A DNA stretch of 64,000 bases from an uncultured Desulfobulbus sp. (GTDB taxonomy: Bacteria > Desulfobacterota > Desulfobulbia > Desulfobulbales > Desulfobulbaceae): the NCBI RefSeq assembly GCF_963665445.1, contig NZ_OY762276.1:714001-778000 (forward strand), in the 5' to 3' direction. Both the position numbers and the translations under genes were made by a program. The notes beneath the pieces are model-generated. The model was given only the letters and a program-made list of their open reading frames with translations. It made no database searches and was not told the origin of the DNA. Below are positions 1 through 8,902 of the stretch, piece by piece (positions within the stretch are counted from its first letter, which is position 1; every line of letters begins with the position of its first letter).

Positions 1-785
1 GAATCACAAATAAGGCTAGTTGTTCTCAAATTAGGTCTGCGACTCATGCGGTAATAGCTACACCGCCTAGAATACATATGGTTAATTTGGATCAACTTTG
101 TAATGCTGGATTCACTGGTCGCTTGTTAGTCGAAAAACCTGTAGCAATCAGAAGTTCAGCTCTAGAAAAATTTGATGATATCATGTCTGGGTATGTGCTT
201 CGGCATTCATATTTTTGGAGGCGTTTTAAGGAATCATTAAGCAAGGAAGTCGTTAACAAAATCAAAATACGTTTGGAAACGAACCAGGATTTCGGATTAC
301 AAGGCGGTATGTGGCGCCTTCACGAGGATGTACCAGGGCTCAGTTTGTTACATGAGTTCGGTAGCCATTGCATAAACCTTTTGCTTGATCTTGTACCTGT
401 CAATGAGCTTTATATTTCTTTGAATGAAAAGAATCGTGTTGTTTTAACCACTAATGAATATAGTGATTTCACTATTGATCTTTGTGCCAAATCAACTAAT
501 GTTAGGAAATCTGTATATACGATCACAGCCAATACGGATACGGCAAAATATCAAACAGATTTTTATAGTTTTATTAAAATAGTGAATGACGAGGGGGCAG
601 AGGTTTCGAGCAGTTTAGCAGCGGAAGGGGTAAGATCACAGGCTTACCTTCGTGGAGTAGATTTTTCTGAACAAATGGCAATTTTTTTAGGTGGTGAGTC
701 GTTCAATCCGAAAGATATTGCTGATGCTCTTGCAACCGATCAATTACTGGCCAAGATAGAAGAGGTGATGCAATGCCAAAAGTAA
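1..785 (+). CDS. Gfo/Idh/MocA family oxidoreductase, 5' partial
   Basis: The reading frame is open to the window edge (first full codon at 3), so the N-terminal NAD-binding half lies outside. The visible part begins with the end of the Rossmann fold, AVIATPP, followed by the family's VEKP motif around 130-140, where the Lys binds cofactor or substrate. The rest looks like the C-terminal alpha/beta domain. Family members oxidise or reduce hydroxyl groups on (nucleotide) sugars or related compounds with NAD(P). The gene overlaps the next by 13 bp and lies beside glycosyltransferase genes, so a role in making a sugar for the polysaccharide is likely but inferred. An internal ATG at 78 would lose the fold and is not the true start. 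Confidence 0.8.
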   Translation, partial: ITNKASCSQIRSATHAVIATPPRIHMVNLDQLCNAGFTGRLLVEKPVAIRSSALEKFDDIMSGYVLRHSYFWRRFKESLSKEVVNKIKIRLETNQDFGLQGGMWRLHEDVPGLSLLHEFGSHCINLLLDLVPVNELYISLNEKNRVVLTTNEYSDFTIDLCAKSTNVRKSVYTITANTDTAKYQTDFYSFIKIVNDEGAEVSSSLAAEGVRSQAYLRGVDFSEQMAIFLGGESFNPKDIADALATDQLLAKIEEVMQCQK

Positions 786-1573
786 TGCTCGGGGACAATC
801 CGTTTTTTGGAATTAGCCACCTTGCTCCATCTAAATCTGAACAATATCTAAAGGATAACGCTCGCTGGGATAAAGCTGTTGAGATAATAAAAGAAGTTCC
901 AAAACTAGGCATAGATTCCTTCATGGTCAGCTCGCATAAAGATACTAAGCAACTCCTTGACGCCGCTGGTTATGCCAATAATACCACGCTCCCAGAAATT
1001 TGTTTGGTTGTGCCAAATGTTCATGAACTCAATACCAATGCAGCTTCTCGTGGGATAATAGGGGCGCTTAAATTTTTATTTGGTAATATTTTCAGTCTTT
1101 CTAACATATTGCCGCGACGAGTATATGAACGTGTCGTTATGGGGAATATTGTCTACCCCCGTAGCACCTATGTTGCGCTGCATAACGTAGTTGTTGATAT
1201 GCTAATTGGATTGCGATCTGCTTTTTTGCTTAAAGCATTTTGTAGTGTTACGCGATATTGCGGATACAAACCTGTTCTCATCACATTCAATCCAATAAAA
1301 CTCATTTCTTTAGGTGTTCGATGTAGTGCTATTTGCTGCTATTACAATAAAAGAAGATATAACGTGTGTGACGAGCCTTCAATTACACTTGATGCCTTTG
1401 AAAATTGTAATTGCATAGATGAGATTTGGGCGATGGGTATAGTTGCCTCTGGTGTTATTACTAGCGATGAGTTGATAGATGATCCAATCCTCCAACGTTT
1501 TAGTCGCGTACTTGTTGCCTCAACCAAATTTGAACGGATTGAATCCTTAAGTAAGGTTCTTTTGAGTGAATAA
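773..1573 (+). CDS. conserved hypothetical protein beside the sugar oxidoreductase
   Basis: I do not recognise a named family with certainty. The 266-residue product starts KVMLGDNPFFGISHL and ends with a short segment WAMGIVASG followed by VLVASTKFERI, a rhythm that resembles the first and last strands of a TIM barrel such as aldo/keto reductase-like or flavin enzymes; this is a guess from pattern only. There is no signal peptide. The middle (about residues 90-190) is hydrophobic and Cys-rich. The ATG at 773 lies inside the end of the oxidoreductase gene, and its stop overlaps the GTG start of the next gene, so translation is probably coupled and the three genes work in one pathway, likely nucleotide-sugar or glycan building. 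Confidence 0.65.
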   Translation: MPKVMLGDNPFFGISHLAPSKSEQYLKDNARWDKAVEIIKEVPKLGIDSFMVSSHKDTKQLLDAAGYANNTTLPEICLVVPNVHELNTNAASRGIIGALKFLFGNIFSLSNILPRRVYERVVMGNIVYPRSTYVALHNVVVDMLIGLRSAFLLKAFCSVTRYCGYKPVLITFNPIKLISLGVRCSAICCYYNKRRYNVCDEPSITLDAFENCNCIDEIWAMGIVASGVITSDELIDDPILQRFSRVLVASTKFERIESLSKVLLSE

Positions 1574-2234
1574 GCTTACAGTTTTTAATGCAGAGTCGGC
1601 ATATTATTACTTTACGGACAGTTTATTTCGTAATTCTATTCTAGGTTCAAGCCTATTATATTGTGATAGTGCTAGTTTAAGCTATGCTTTGCGATTGAGA
1701 GGTGTGCCTCATTCGCGATTGCATGGCCCTGATTTTATGGACCACTACCTCTGTTGCTTTAAGTCAGAGCGTGTGATGATAATTGGTGGTTCAACTCAAG
1801 CACATGACCATATACGTAAACGGTACCAGCTCAATCATGTGAAATTTATCGATTGGCATGTTTCTGCTGAGGATTTAGGCGAGCTTCTAAGTGAGCTGGA
1901 GTCATTTTATCCGCAAATGGTCTTTGTATGCCTTGGGTTAAGAAAGCAGGAAACCATTGCGAACGCGATATGGCAATATTTTAATTCTTGTGATGGCTTT
2001 GAGAACGCTACAGTCATTGGTGTTGGGGCTGCCGTAGATTTTCTAGGTGGAACAAAAATTAGGTCAGGTCGTTTTTGGCAGTCGCGAGGACTTGAATGGT
2101 TACCACGGCTTGTTCGTGAACCTAGGATGGCCCCACGCATTCTACGTTCATTAGTAGGTTGTGCTATGGCCTTTATTAAATGTAAAAAATTTGAGGCCGA
2201 TAACCTTTCTTTTGCGAAGCAGTTTGGCTTTTAA
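1566..2234 (+). CDS. WecG/TagA/CpsF family glycosyltransferase
   Basis: The 222-residue product carries the family C-terminal signature GVGAAVDFLGG followed by GLEWLPRLVREPRM, and the internal PDFMD motif with its acidic residue. The family (GT26) transfers the second sugar, often ManNAc or ManNAcA, onto an undecaprenyl-diphosphate-linked GlcNAc at the cytoplasmic membrane face. The GTG start overlaps the preceding stop codon. A WecA-like enzyme that would make the first lipid-linked sugar lies two genes downstream, which fits. The exact sugar cannot be told from sequence. Confidence 0.88.
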   Translation: MNKLTVFNAESAYYYFTDSLFRNSILGSSLLYCDSASLSYALRLRGVPHSRLHGPDFMDHYLCCFKSERVMIIGGSTQAHDHIRKRYQLNHVKFIDWHVSAEDLGELLSELESFYPQMVFVCLGLRKQETIANAIWQYFNSCDGFENATVIGVGAAVDFLGGTKIRSGRFWQSRGLEWLPRLVREPRMAPRILRSLVGCAMAFIKCKKFEADNLSFAKQFGF

Positions 2235-2266
2235 TTCGTCCGCAGTAGATCAGGGGCTCAAAAAGA

Positions 2267-3805
2267 ATGGACTTGAATATTTTTATTTTGAGGCAGGGGG
2301 GCTGGGGATTCGTTTATGGGGCACTGTTTATCGCTCTTTATCATAACATTGTACCATTTATTCTCTCCCAATGGAAAAACAGCGACTATGCTTTTTGTGT
2401 TTTTGTGCCATTTATTGCTGCCTACCTGTTTTGGGAGAGGAAACAAGCATTCTCCGCCCCTTCTCAACCTTCCTGGCAGGGCATTTGGTGGGTAATGCTT
2501 GGCTTGCTTCTCTACTTGTTGGGGGAACTTGGCGGGGAGTATTATAGTATATTTGTTTCTTCCTGGTTGGTCCTTCTCGGCCTTTTGTGGTTGCACTGGG
2601 GCTGGTGCAAGTTGCGCAAGCTGATTTTTCCTGTCTGTTTTCTTCTTGCCATGTTTCCCTTTCCCAATGTGGTCAACAACTCGCTTTCCCTACATTTAAA
2701 ACTGATTTCCTCTAAAATTGGGGTTTTGCTGATGCATTACCTCGGAATTTCAGTTTTTCGATCGGGAAATGTTATAGACTTAGGTTTTACCCGGTTGGAA
2801 GTGGTCGAGGCCTGTAGTGGTTTGCGATACCTTTTGCCGATGATCATCGTAGGCATTCTGATAGTAGCTCAGAAGAGATTGTTTTTTTGGCAGAGAGCGC
2901 TGATTGTTGTCTTGGCTGTTCCTTTTAGCATTCTGATCAACAGTGTGCGCATTGCCCTTATTGCTGTGCTTTACCCGCTGTTAGGAAAGGGGGTTGTCGA
3001 TGGAGCCTGGCATGACGTTATCGGCTGGGAATTGTTTATGGTCAGTATCGGTTTGATGCTGGGTTGCCAGTTCCTGCTTGCACGATTTTTCCCCTATGTT
3101 TCTGGAAAGACAGATCGGCGAGTCGTAAAAACTGATGCTGTAGACGCTGTATCGACAAGTGCCATGTGGGGCAAGGTGTTGGTTGCTGTTTTGCTTATGC
3201 TGGCAAGCCTTGGTATAACCCAAGAGAGGAATTTTCGGGCACCGGTCGAACTTGCAAAGCCATTTTCAGAATTTCCTATGCAGTTCAACGACTGGCAGGG
3301 GCGACGCATGGCTCTTGGCGAAGAGTATTTACGTGGCCTGAGTGTGAGCGATTACCTTCTGGCCGATTACAGCAAGACTGGCGAAAGCACGGTGAGTGTG
3401 TATGTGGCCTATAATGCAAGTCAAGGAAAGGGTAAGTCAACCCATTCTCCAGCCACATGTCTGCCGGGAAGCGGTTGGGTCTTTCAGCAAAATGGTATAG
3501 CGGACTTGCCTGTAGGAGAGGGCGGTAAGCTTGAATTGGTGAAACGTGTGCTGATGGTGCAAAACGGTGATCGAATGTTGGGATATTATTGGTTTCCGCA
3601 GCGGGGCCGTATACTCACAAACATCGCACAAATGAAATGGTACACCTTTTTAGATGCTTTAACTATACACCGTACTGATGGGGCGCTGGTGCGCATTCTC
3701 ACACCGGTAAAAGAGGGGGAATCTATCGAGGTCGCAGAAAATCGACTCCAAGGCTTTGTTAGACTCGTTGCCCCCTGGCTGAACCAATTTTTGCCCGGGC
3801 GTTGA
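2267..3805 (+). CDS. xrtD: exosortase fused to an EpsI domain (XrtD-like)
   Basis: The 512-residue membrane protein has about eight hydrophobic segments in its first 275 residues and the exosortase catalytic triad: Cys183 in VVEACSGLRY, Arg228 in INSVRI, and His249 in HDVIGW. Exosortases are transpeptidase-like enzymes that recognise PEP-CTERM-type C-terminal signals on exported proteins. Residues about 330-500 form an EpsI domain (FNDWQGRRM, then a Cys-containing THSPATCLPGSGW stretch), placed outside the membrane. The exosortase-EpsI fusion is what I recall for the XrtD class, which acts on VPLPA-CTERM substrates, but the subclass is not proved. The ATG at 2267 follows wecG by 32 bp and the next gene starts 1 bp after the stop, so they form one operon. 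No substrate protein with a sorting tail was found here. Confidence 0.85.
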   Translation: MDLNIFILRQGGWGFVYGALFIALYHNIVPFILSQWKNSDYAFCVFVPFIAAYLFWERKQAFSAPSQPSWQGIWWVMLGLLLYLLGELGGEYYSIFVSSWLVLLGLLWLHWGWCKLRKLIFPVCFLLAMFPFPNVVNNSLSLHLKLISSKIGVLLMHYLGISVFRSGNVIDLGFTRLEVVEACSGLRYLLPMIIVGILIVAQKRLFFWQRALIVVLAVPFSILINSVRIALIAVLYPLLGKGVVDGAWHDVIGWELFMVSIGLMLGCQFLLARFFPYVSGKTDRRVVKTDAVDAVSTSAMWGKVLVAVLLMLASLGITQERNFRAPVELAKPFSEFPMQFNDWQGRRMALGEEYLRGLSVSDYLLADYSKTGESTVSVYVAYNASQGKGKSTHSPATCLPGSGWVFQQNGIADLPVGEGGKLELVKRVLMVQNGDRMLGYYWFPQRGRILTNIAQMKWYTFLDALTIHRTDGALVRILTPVKEGESIEVAENRLQGFVRLVAPWLNQFLPGR

Positions 3806-3806
3806 C

Positions 3807-5441
3807 ATGGTTTACTATTCCACCTTGTTTATCTCTCTGGTGTTGACGCTGGCGACCATCCCGCCATTGACCAAGTTGGCTGTTCATCTGCACCTGCTTG
3901 ATGAGCCGGATAAACGAAAAACGCATTCCATTCCGGTTCCCCGTTGTGGTGGATTGGCCATGGCCCTTGGTGCACTTACGCCTACTGCGTATTGGTTTAT
4001 TGACGATCGTTTTATATTATCCTTCCTTTGTGCAGCCTCCATCATTGTTTTATTTGGCATAGCCGATGATTTTCTTGGTTTGTCTCCAAAGTGGAAGCTG
4101 GTTGGCCAGATTAGCGCTTCCCTGATTGTTGTGGTTTGGGGTGGAGTGCGTATCGAAAATCTCGGTGCCTTAATGCCTGCCGGGGTGCTGCTTCCTGTGT
4201 GGGTTGCAACACCTCTTACCTTGTTGACCCTGGTCGGGGTGACGAATGCGGTGAATCTGGTGGACGGGTTGGATGGGCTGGCAGGTGGAGTGAGCCTGTT
4301 AAATATTTGCTTTGTTGGCTATTTGGCGGTCATCGTCGGAAACGTTGCCGTCGCCGTCACGTGTCTGGCCATTGCTGGAGCCATTTTTGCTTTTCTTCGG
4401 TTCAACACTCATCCCGCTTCCATATTCATGGGAGACTCAGGCAGCCAGTTCCTTGGCTTTGCAGCCATTGTTTTTGCATTGGTGGTTTCGCAGCAGTCGG
4501 ATGCTATCAGCCCGTTAGTGCCATTACTTCTTTTCGGGTTGCCTGTGCTCGATACATTGACTGTCATGACGACTCGGTTTTTGAGCGGGCGTTCTCCGTT
4601 TTCTCCAGATCGGAGCCATTTTCATCATAAGCTTCTAGAGGTTGGCTTGGGCCACGCAGAGGCGGTAGTTGCTATTTACATCCTACAGTCGTTCCTGGTT
4701 GTCCTGGCCTATTTTCTTCGCTATCAATCGGCCTGGTTGATTGTCTTGGTTTATGCCTGTTTTGTGGCGGCATTGCTTTCCTTTTTTTATTTTGCTCGAA
4801 AATTTAAGGGGAATCAGGACCGGTGGCAACCTATTGAAAGGTTGAAACTGTGGTGTGCGGAGGTTCGAGGGAAACGGCAACTGCTTGCAGTGCTTTTCCC
4901 TTTTTTTACTTATTATTTTTATGTGCTGGCTCTGCCTTGGGTTGTCTTCGTCTCTCCGCCATCCGTTATTGGGGCCTACGCGTCCATTTGTGTGGCCTGT
5001 TGTTTTTTGCTCTTGGTTTGGTTGAACCCGAGGCTTGCAGAACGGTTGCTGCGTGTACTGTTTTTTTTGGTCATTCCGTTGGTGATTTTCTCCGGGGATC
5101 CTGCCTGGCTCGGAGTTGCCGGTAAGGATGGAGATACTGTGTTGAACGTGGGTTTTGTTCTCTTGTTCTTTTGCAGTATCTTGGTTTCATTTTTTTCCAC
5201 ACGCCAAAAGGGGATTTGGAGTACACCACTTGACTTTCTTGTGTTGCTGTTGTTGCTCTGTTTGCCGAATATTGCTGGGATAAGTTTTCACCATCAACGG
5301 TTGGGTATTATTGGTTTGAAGTGTTTGGTGTTGATCGTTTGTTTTGAGGTGTTGCTTTCTGAGAGGCGCGGAAAATGCCAGGGGCTTGTTTTGGCTATGG
5401 TTGGGGCTTTGGTTGTGTATGGGGTTCGAGGGTTTGTTTGA
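3807..5441 (+). CDS. WecA/MraY-type undecaprenyl-phosphate sugar-phosphate transferase, long form
   Basis: This polytopic membrane protein starts lipid-linked glycan synthesis by moving a sugar-1-phosphate from a UDP-sugar to undecaprenyl phosphate. Visible family motifs are LLDEPDKRKTHS with GGLAM after it, the Mg-binding ADD pair at about residues 87-88, NAVNLVDGLDGLAGG, FMGDSGSQFLG, and the HFHHKLL loop. Residues 1-330 are the catalytic unit. The other 200 or so residues are extra hydrophobic segments of unknown role, making the protein longer (544) than a standard WecA (about 350). It is adjacent to the exosortase gene and is the last gene before the large repeat array. Confidence 0.88.
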   Translation: MVYYSTLFISLVLTLATIPPLTKLAVHLHLLDEPDKRKTHSIPVPRCGGLAMALGALTPTAYWFIDDRFILSFLCAASIIVLFGIADDFLGLSPKWKLVGQISASLIVVVWGGVRIENLGALMPAGVLLPVWVATPLTLLTLVGVTNAVNLVDGLDGLAGGVSLLNICFVGYLAVIVGNVAVAVTCLAIAGAIFAFLRFNTHPASIFMGDSGSQFLGFAAIVFALVVSQQSDAISPLVPLLLFGLPVLDTLTVMTTRFLSGRSPFSPDRSHFHHKLLEVGLGHAEAVVAIYILQSFLVVLAYFLRYQSAWLIVLVYACFVAALLSFFYFARKFKGNQDRWQPIERLKLWCAEVRGKRQLLAVLFPFFTYYFYVLALPWVVFVSPPSVIGAYASICVACCFLLLVWLNPRLAERLLRVLFFLVIPLVIFSGDPAWLGVAGKDGDTVLNVGFVLLFFCSILVSFFSTRQKGIWSTPLDFLVLLLLLCLPNIAGISFHHQRLGIIGLKCLVLIVCFEVLLSERRGKCQGLVLAMVGALVVYGVRGFV

Positions 5442-5447
5442 GTTGGA

Positions 5448-8400
5448 GGGAGAGTTTGAGATTTCTTGCCTGTGTTCGGAATGACTGCGGGGAGAGGGAA
5501 GGGCGTTATTGATTTGAAGTGTTCGGCTGATGGGGTGTTTCGCGGGGTAGATTTCTGAGCGGCGCGTTATGTGCAAGGCTCTTCCCGGTTGAACGTTATG
5601 AGATCTCTCCCGCTGGTCGAGATGACAGAGGTGGGGCCGACTTTTTGATGGTGTGGCCCACACCCGGATGTCATCCGGAACGGATGAGAGGGATCTCCTG
5701 AGTTGGTGCTTTGGCTGAAGTTCGCTGGTGATCAGGCAGAAAATAGAGTTTTGAGCTTCCTCACTTGTGTTCGGAATGACTGCGGGAGAGGGAAGGGCGT
5801 TATTGGTTTGGGGGTGTCTGGTGCTGTCTACCTGTGCGTGACGAGATCTCTCCCGCTGGTCGAGATGACAGAGGTGAGGCCGGCTTTTGTAGAGGTGGGC
5901 TCTTCCCGGCAGTCATCCCGAACGAATGTGAGGGGCTCCTGAGTTGGAGCTTTAGTAGAAGTTCGCTGGTCATCAGGCAGGAAATAGAGTTTTGTGATTC
6001 CTTACTGTGTTCGGAATGACTGGGGGCAGGGAAGTGCGTTATTGGTTTGGGGAGTTTGGTCCTACCTGCCTGTGCGTGACGAGAACTCTCCCGCTGGTCG
6101 AGATGACAGAGGTGTGGCCGGCTTTTGAGGGTGTGGGCTCTTCCCGGCAGTCATCCCGAACGAATGAGAGGGATCTCCTCAGTTGGTGCTTTGGTTGAGG
6201 TTCCATGGCTATCTATGGGGAAAAGCGTTTTGTGATTCCTTACTGTGTTCGGAATGACTGGGGGCGAGGGAAGGGCGTTATTGGTTTGGGGTGTCTGGTG
6301 CTGCCTACCTGTGCGTGACGAGATCTCTCCCGTCGGTCGAGATGACGGAAGTGGGGCCGACTATTGTTGATGTGGGCTCTTCCCGGCTGTCATCCCGAAC
6401 GGATGTGAGGGATCTCCTGAGTTGGTGCATTGGCTGAAGTTCGCTGGCAATCTACGGGGAAAAGAGTTTTGTGGTTCCTCACTTGTGTTCGGAATGACTG
6501 GGGGCAGGGAAGTGCGTTATTTGTTTGGGGAGTTTGGTGCTACTTACCTGTGCATGACGAGATCTCTCCCGCTGGTCGAGATGACAGAGGTGGGGCCGAC
6601 TTTTTGATGGTGTGGCTCTTCCCGGATGTCATCCCCAACGGATGTGAGGGATCTCCCAAGCTGAAGCTCTTTGGCTGAAGTTCGCTGGCAATCTACGGGG
6701 AAAAGAGTTTTGTGATTCCTCACTGTGTTCGGAACGACTGCGGGCGAGGGAAGTGCGTTATTGGTTTGAGGTGTCTGGTGCTGCCTACCTGTGCGTGACG
6801 AGATTTCTCCCGCTGGTCGAGATGACGGAGGTGGGGCCGACTTTTTGATGGTGTGGACTCTTCCAGGTTGTCATCCCCAACGAATGTGAGGGATCTCCTG
6901 AGTTGGTGCTTTGGCTGAAGTTCGCTGGTGATCAGACAGAAAATAGAGTTTTGAGCTTCCTCACTTGTGTTCGGAATGACTGCGGGAGAGGGAAGGGCGT
7001 TATTGGTTTGGGGTGTCTGGTGCTGCCTACCTGTGCGTGATGAGATCTCTCCCGCTGGTCGAGATGACAGAGGTGTGGCCGGCTTTTGATGTTGTGGGCG
7101 CTTCCCGGCTGTCATCCCGAACGGATGTGAGGGATCTCCTCAGTTGAAGCTTTGGCTGAAGTTCGAAGGCAATCTACGGGGAAAAGAGTTTTGAGATTCT
7201 TCACTGTGTTCGGAATGACTGCGGGAGAGGGAAGGGCGTTATTTGTTTGGGGAGTCTGGTGCTGTCTGCCTGTGCGTGACGAGATCTCTCCCGCTGGTCG
7301 AGATGACGGAGGTGGGGCCGGCTTGTGATGTTGTGGGCGCTTCCCGGCAGTCATCCCGAACGAATGAGAGGGGTCGCCTGAGTTGGTGCTTTGGCTGAAG
7401 TTCGCTGGTCATCAGACAGGGAAAAGAGTTTTGAGATTCCTCACTGTGTTCGGAATGCCTGCGGGCGAGGGAAGGGTGTTATTTGTTTGGGGAGTTTGGT
7501 GCTACTTACCTGTGCATGACGAGATCTCTCCCGCTGGTCGAGATGACGGAGGTGGGGCCGGCTTTTGATGGTGTGGGCGCTTCCCGGTTATCATCCCGAA
7601 CGGATGTGAGGGGGCGCCCGAGTTGATGCTTTTGTTGAAGTTCGCTGGCAATCTACGGGGAAAAGAGTTTTGAGATTCCTCACTGTGTTCGGAATGACTG
7701 CGGGCGAGGGAAGTGCGTTATTGGTTTTTTTGGGGGGGCTGGTGCTGCCTACCTGTGCGTGACGAGAACTCTCCCGTTGGTCGAGATGACGGAGGTGGGG
7801 CCGACTTTTGATGATGTGGGCTTTAACCGGATGTCATCCCGAACGGATGTAAGGGATCTCCCAAGTTGAATCTTTGGCTGAAGTTCGCTGGCAATCTACG
7901 GGGAAAAGAGTTTTGTGATTCCTCACTGTGTTCGGAATGACTGCGGGCGAGGGAAGTGCGTTATTTGTTTGGGGAGTCTGGTGCTAGCTACCTGTGCGTG
8001 ACGAGATCTCTCCCGTCGGTCGAGATGACGGAGGTGGGGCCGACTTTTTGATGGTGTGGGCTCTTCCCGGCTGTCATCCCGAACGGATGTGAGGGGGCGC
8101 CTGAGTTGGTGCCTTTGGCTGAAGTTCGCTAGCAATCTACGGGGAGAAGAGTTTTGAGCTTCCTCACTGTGTTCGGAATGACTGGGGGCGAAGGAAGGGT
8201 GTTGCTTGTTGAGAGGCATGGGGTGTGTAAGAGGCTGCCTACCTGTGCGTGATGAGATCTCTCCCGTCGGTCGAGATGACGGAGGTGGGGCTGGCTTTTG
8301 AAGGTGTGGGCGCTTCCCGGCAGTCATCCGGAACGAATGAGAGGGATCTCCTCAGTTGACGCCTTGGTTGAAGTTCGAAGGTAATCTACCGGAAAAAGAG

Positions 8401-8840
8401 TTTTGTGATTCCTCACTGTGTTCGGAATGACTGGGGGCGAGGGAAGGGCGTTATTGGTTTGGGGTGTTTGGTGCGACCTGCCTGTGCGTGACGAGATCTC
8501 TCCCGCTGGTCGAGATGACGGAGGTGGGGCCGGCTTTTGATGGTGTGGGCGCTTCCCGGCTGTCATCCGGAACGAATGTGAGGGATCTCCCAAGTTGAAT
8601 CTTTGGCTGAAGTTCGCTGGCAATCTACGGGGAAAAGAGTTTTGAGATTTCTTGCCTGCGTTCGGAATGACTGCGGGCGAGGGAAGTGCGTTATTTGTTT
8701 GGGGAGTTTGGTGCTACCTACCTGTGCGTGACGAGATCTCTCCCGCTGGTCGAGATGACGGAAGTGGGGCCGACTATTGATGATGTGGCCCACACCCGGA
8801 TGTCATCCGGAACGAATATGCGGGATCTCCCAATCAGATG
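5448..8840. repeat. tandem repeat array 1: 14 units of about 240 bp
   Basis: This 3.4-kb stretch has no credible gene. It is built from a unit of about 240 bp. The conserved arm beginning AGATCTCTCCC (sometimes AGAACTCTCCC or AGATTTCTCCC) occurs at 5601, 5844, 6082, 6321, 6560, 6801, 7043, 7282, 7522, 7765, 8004, 8255, 8494 and 8734, so spacing is 238-243 bp with one of 251. Each unit has three arms of one palindrome family: GGTCGAGATGAC, then GTCATCCCGAACG with GAGGGATCTC, then a form ending GTGTTCGGAATGAC. Units differ by scattered substitutions and small indels, so they are not assembly copies. The array separates the wecA-like gene from prsT. Long reverse-frame ORFs here are rich in Pro, Ser and Arg and simply translate the repeat. 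Confidence 0.95.
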
Positions 8841-8842
8841 CT

Positions 8843-8872
8843 TTGACAGAAGTTTCATGGATATCAGATTTT
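8843..8872 (+). promoter_or_regulatory. candidate sigma-70 promoter for prsT
   Basis: A perfect -35 hexamer TTGACA at 8843-8848 is followed, 17-18 bp on, by a weak -10 (AGATTT or GATTTT, 8866-8872). It lies just past the end of repeat array 1 and about 30 bp before the prsT start. The array makes read-through from the upstream operon less likely, so prsT would need its own promoter. Pattern match only. Confidence 0.35.
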
Positions 8873-8902
8873 AAAAAAAACTCATATATTGACGTCAGAA
8901 AA

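Noticed and set aside
6720..8793. Long reverse-strand reading frames across array 1 (80-134 codons, rich in Pro, Ser, Arg)
   Set aside because: They translate the same 240-bp unit again and again, break at unit boundaries, have no ribosome sites and look like no protein family.
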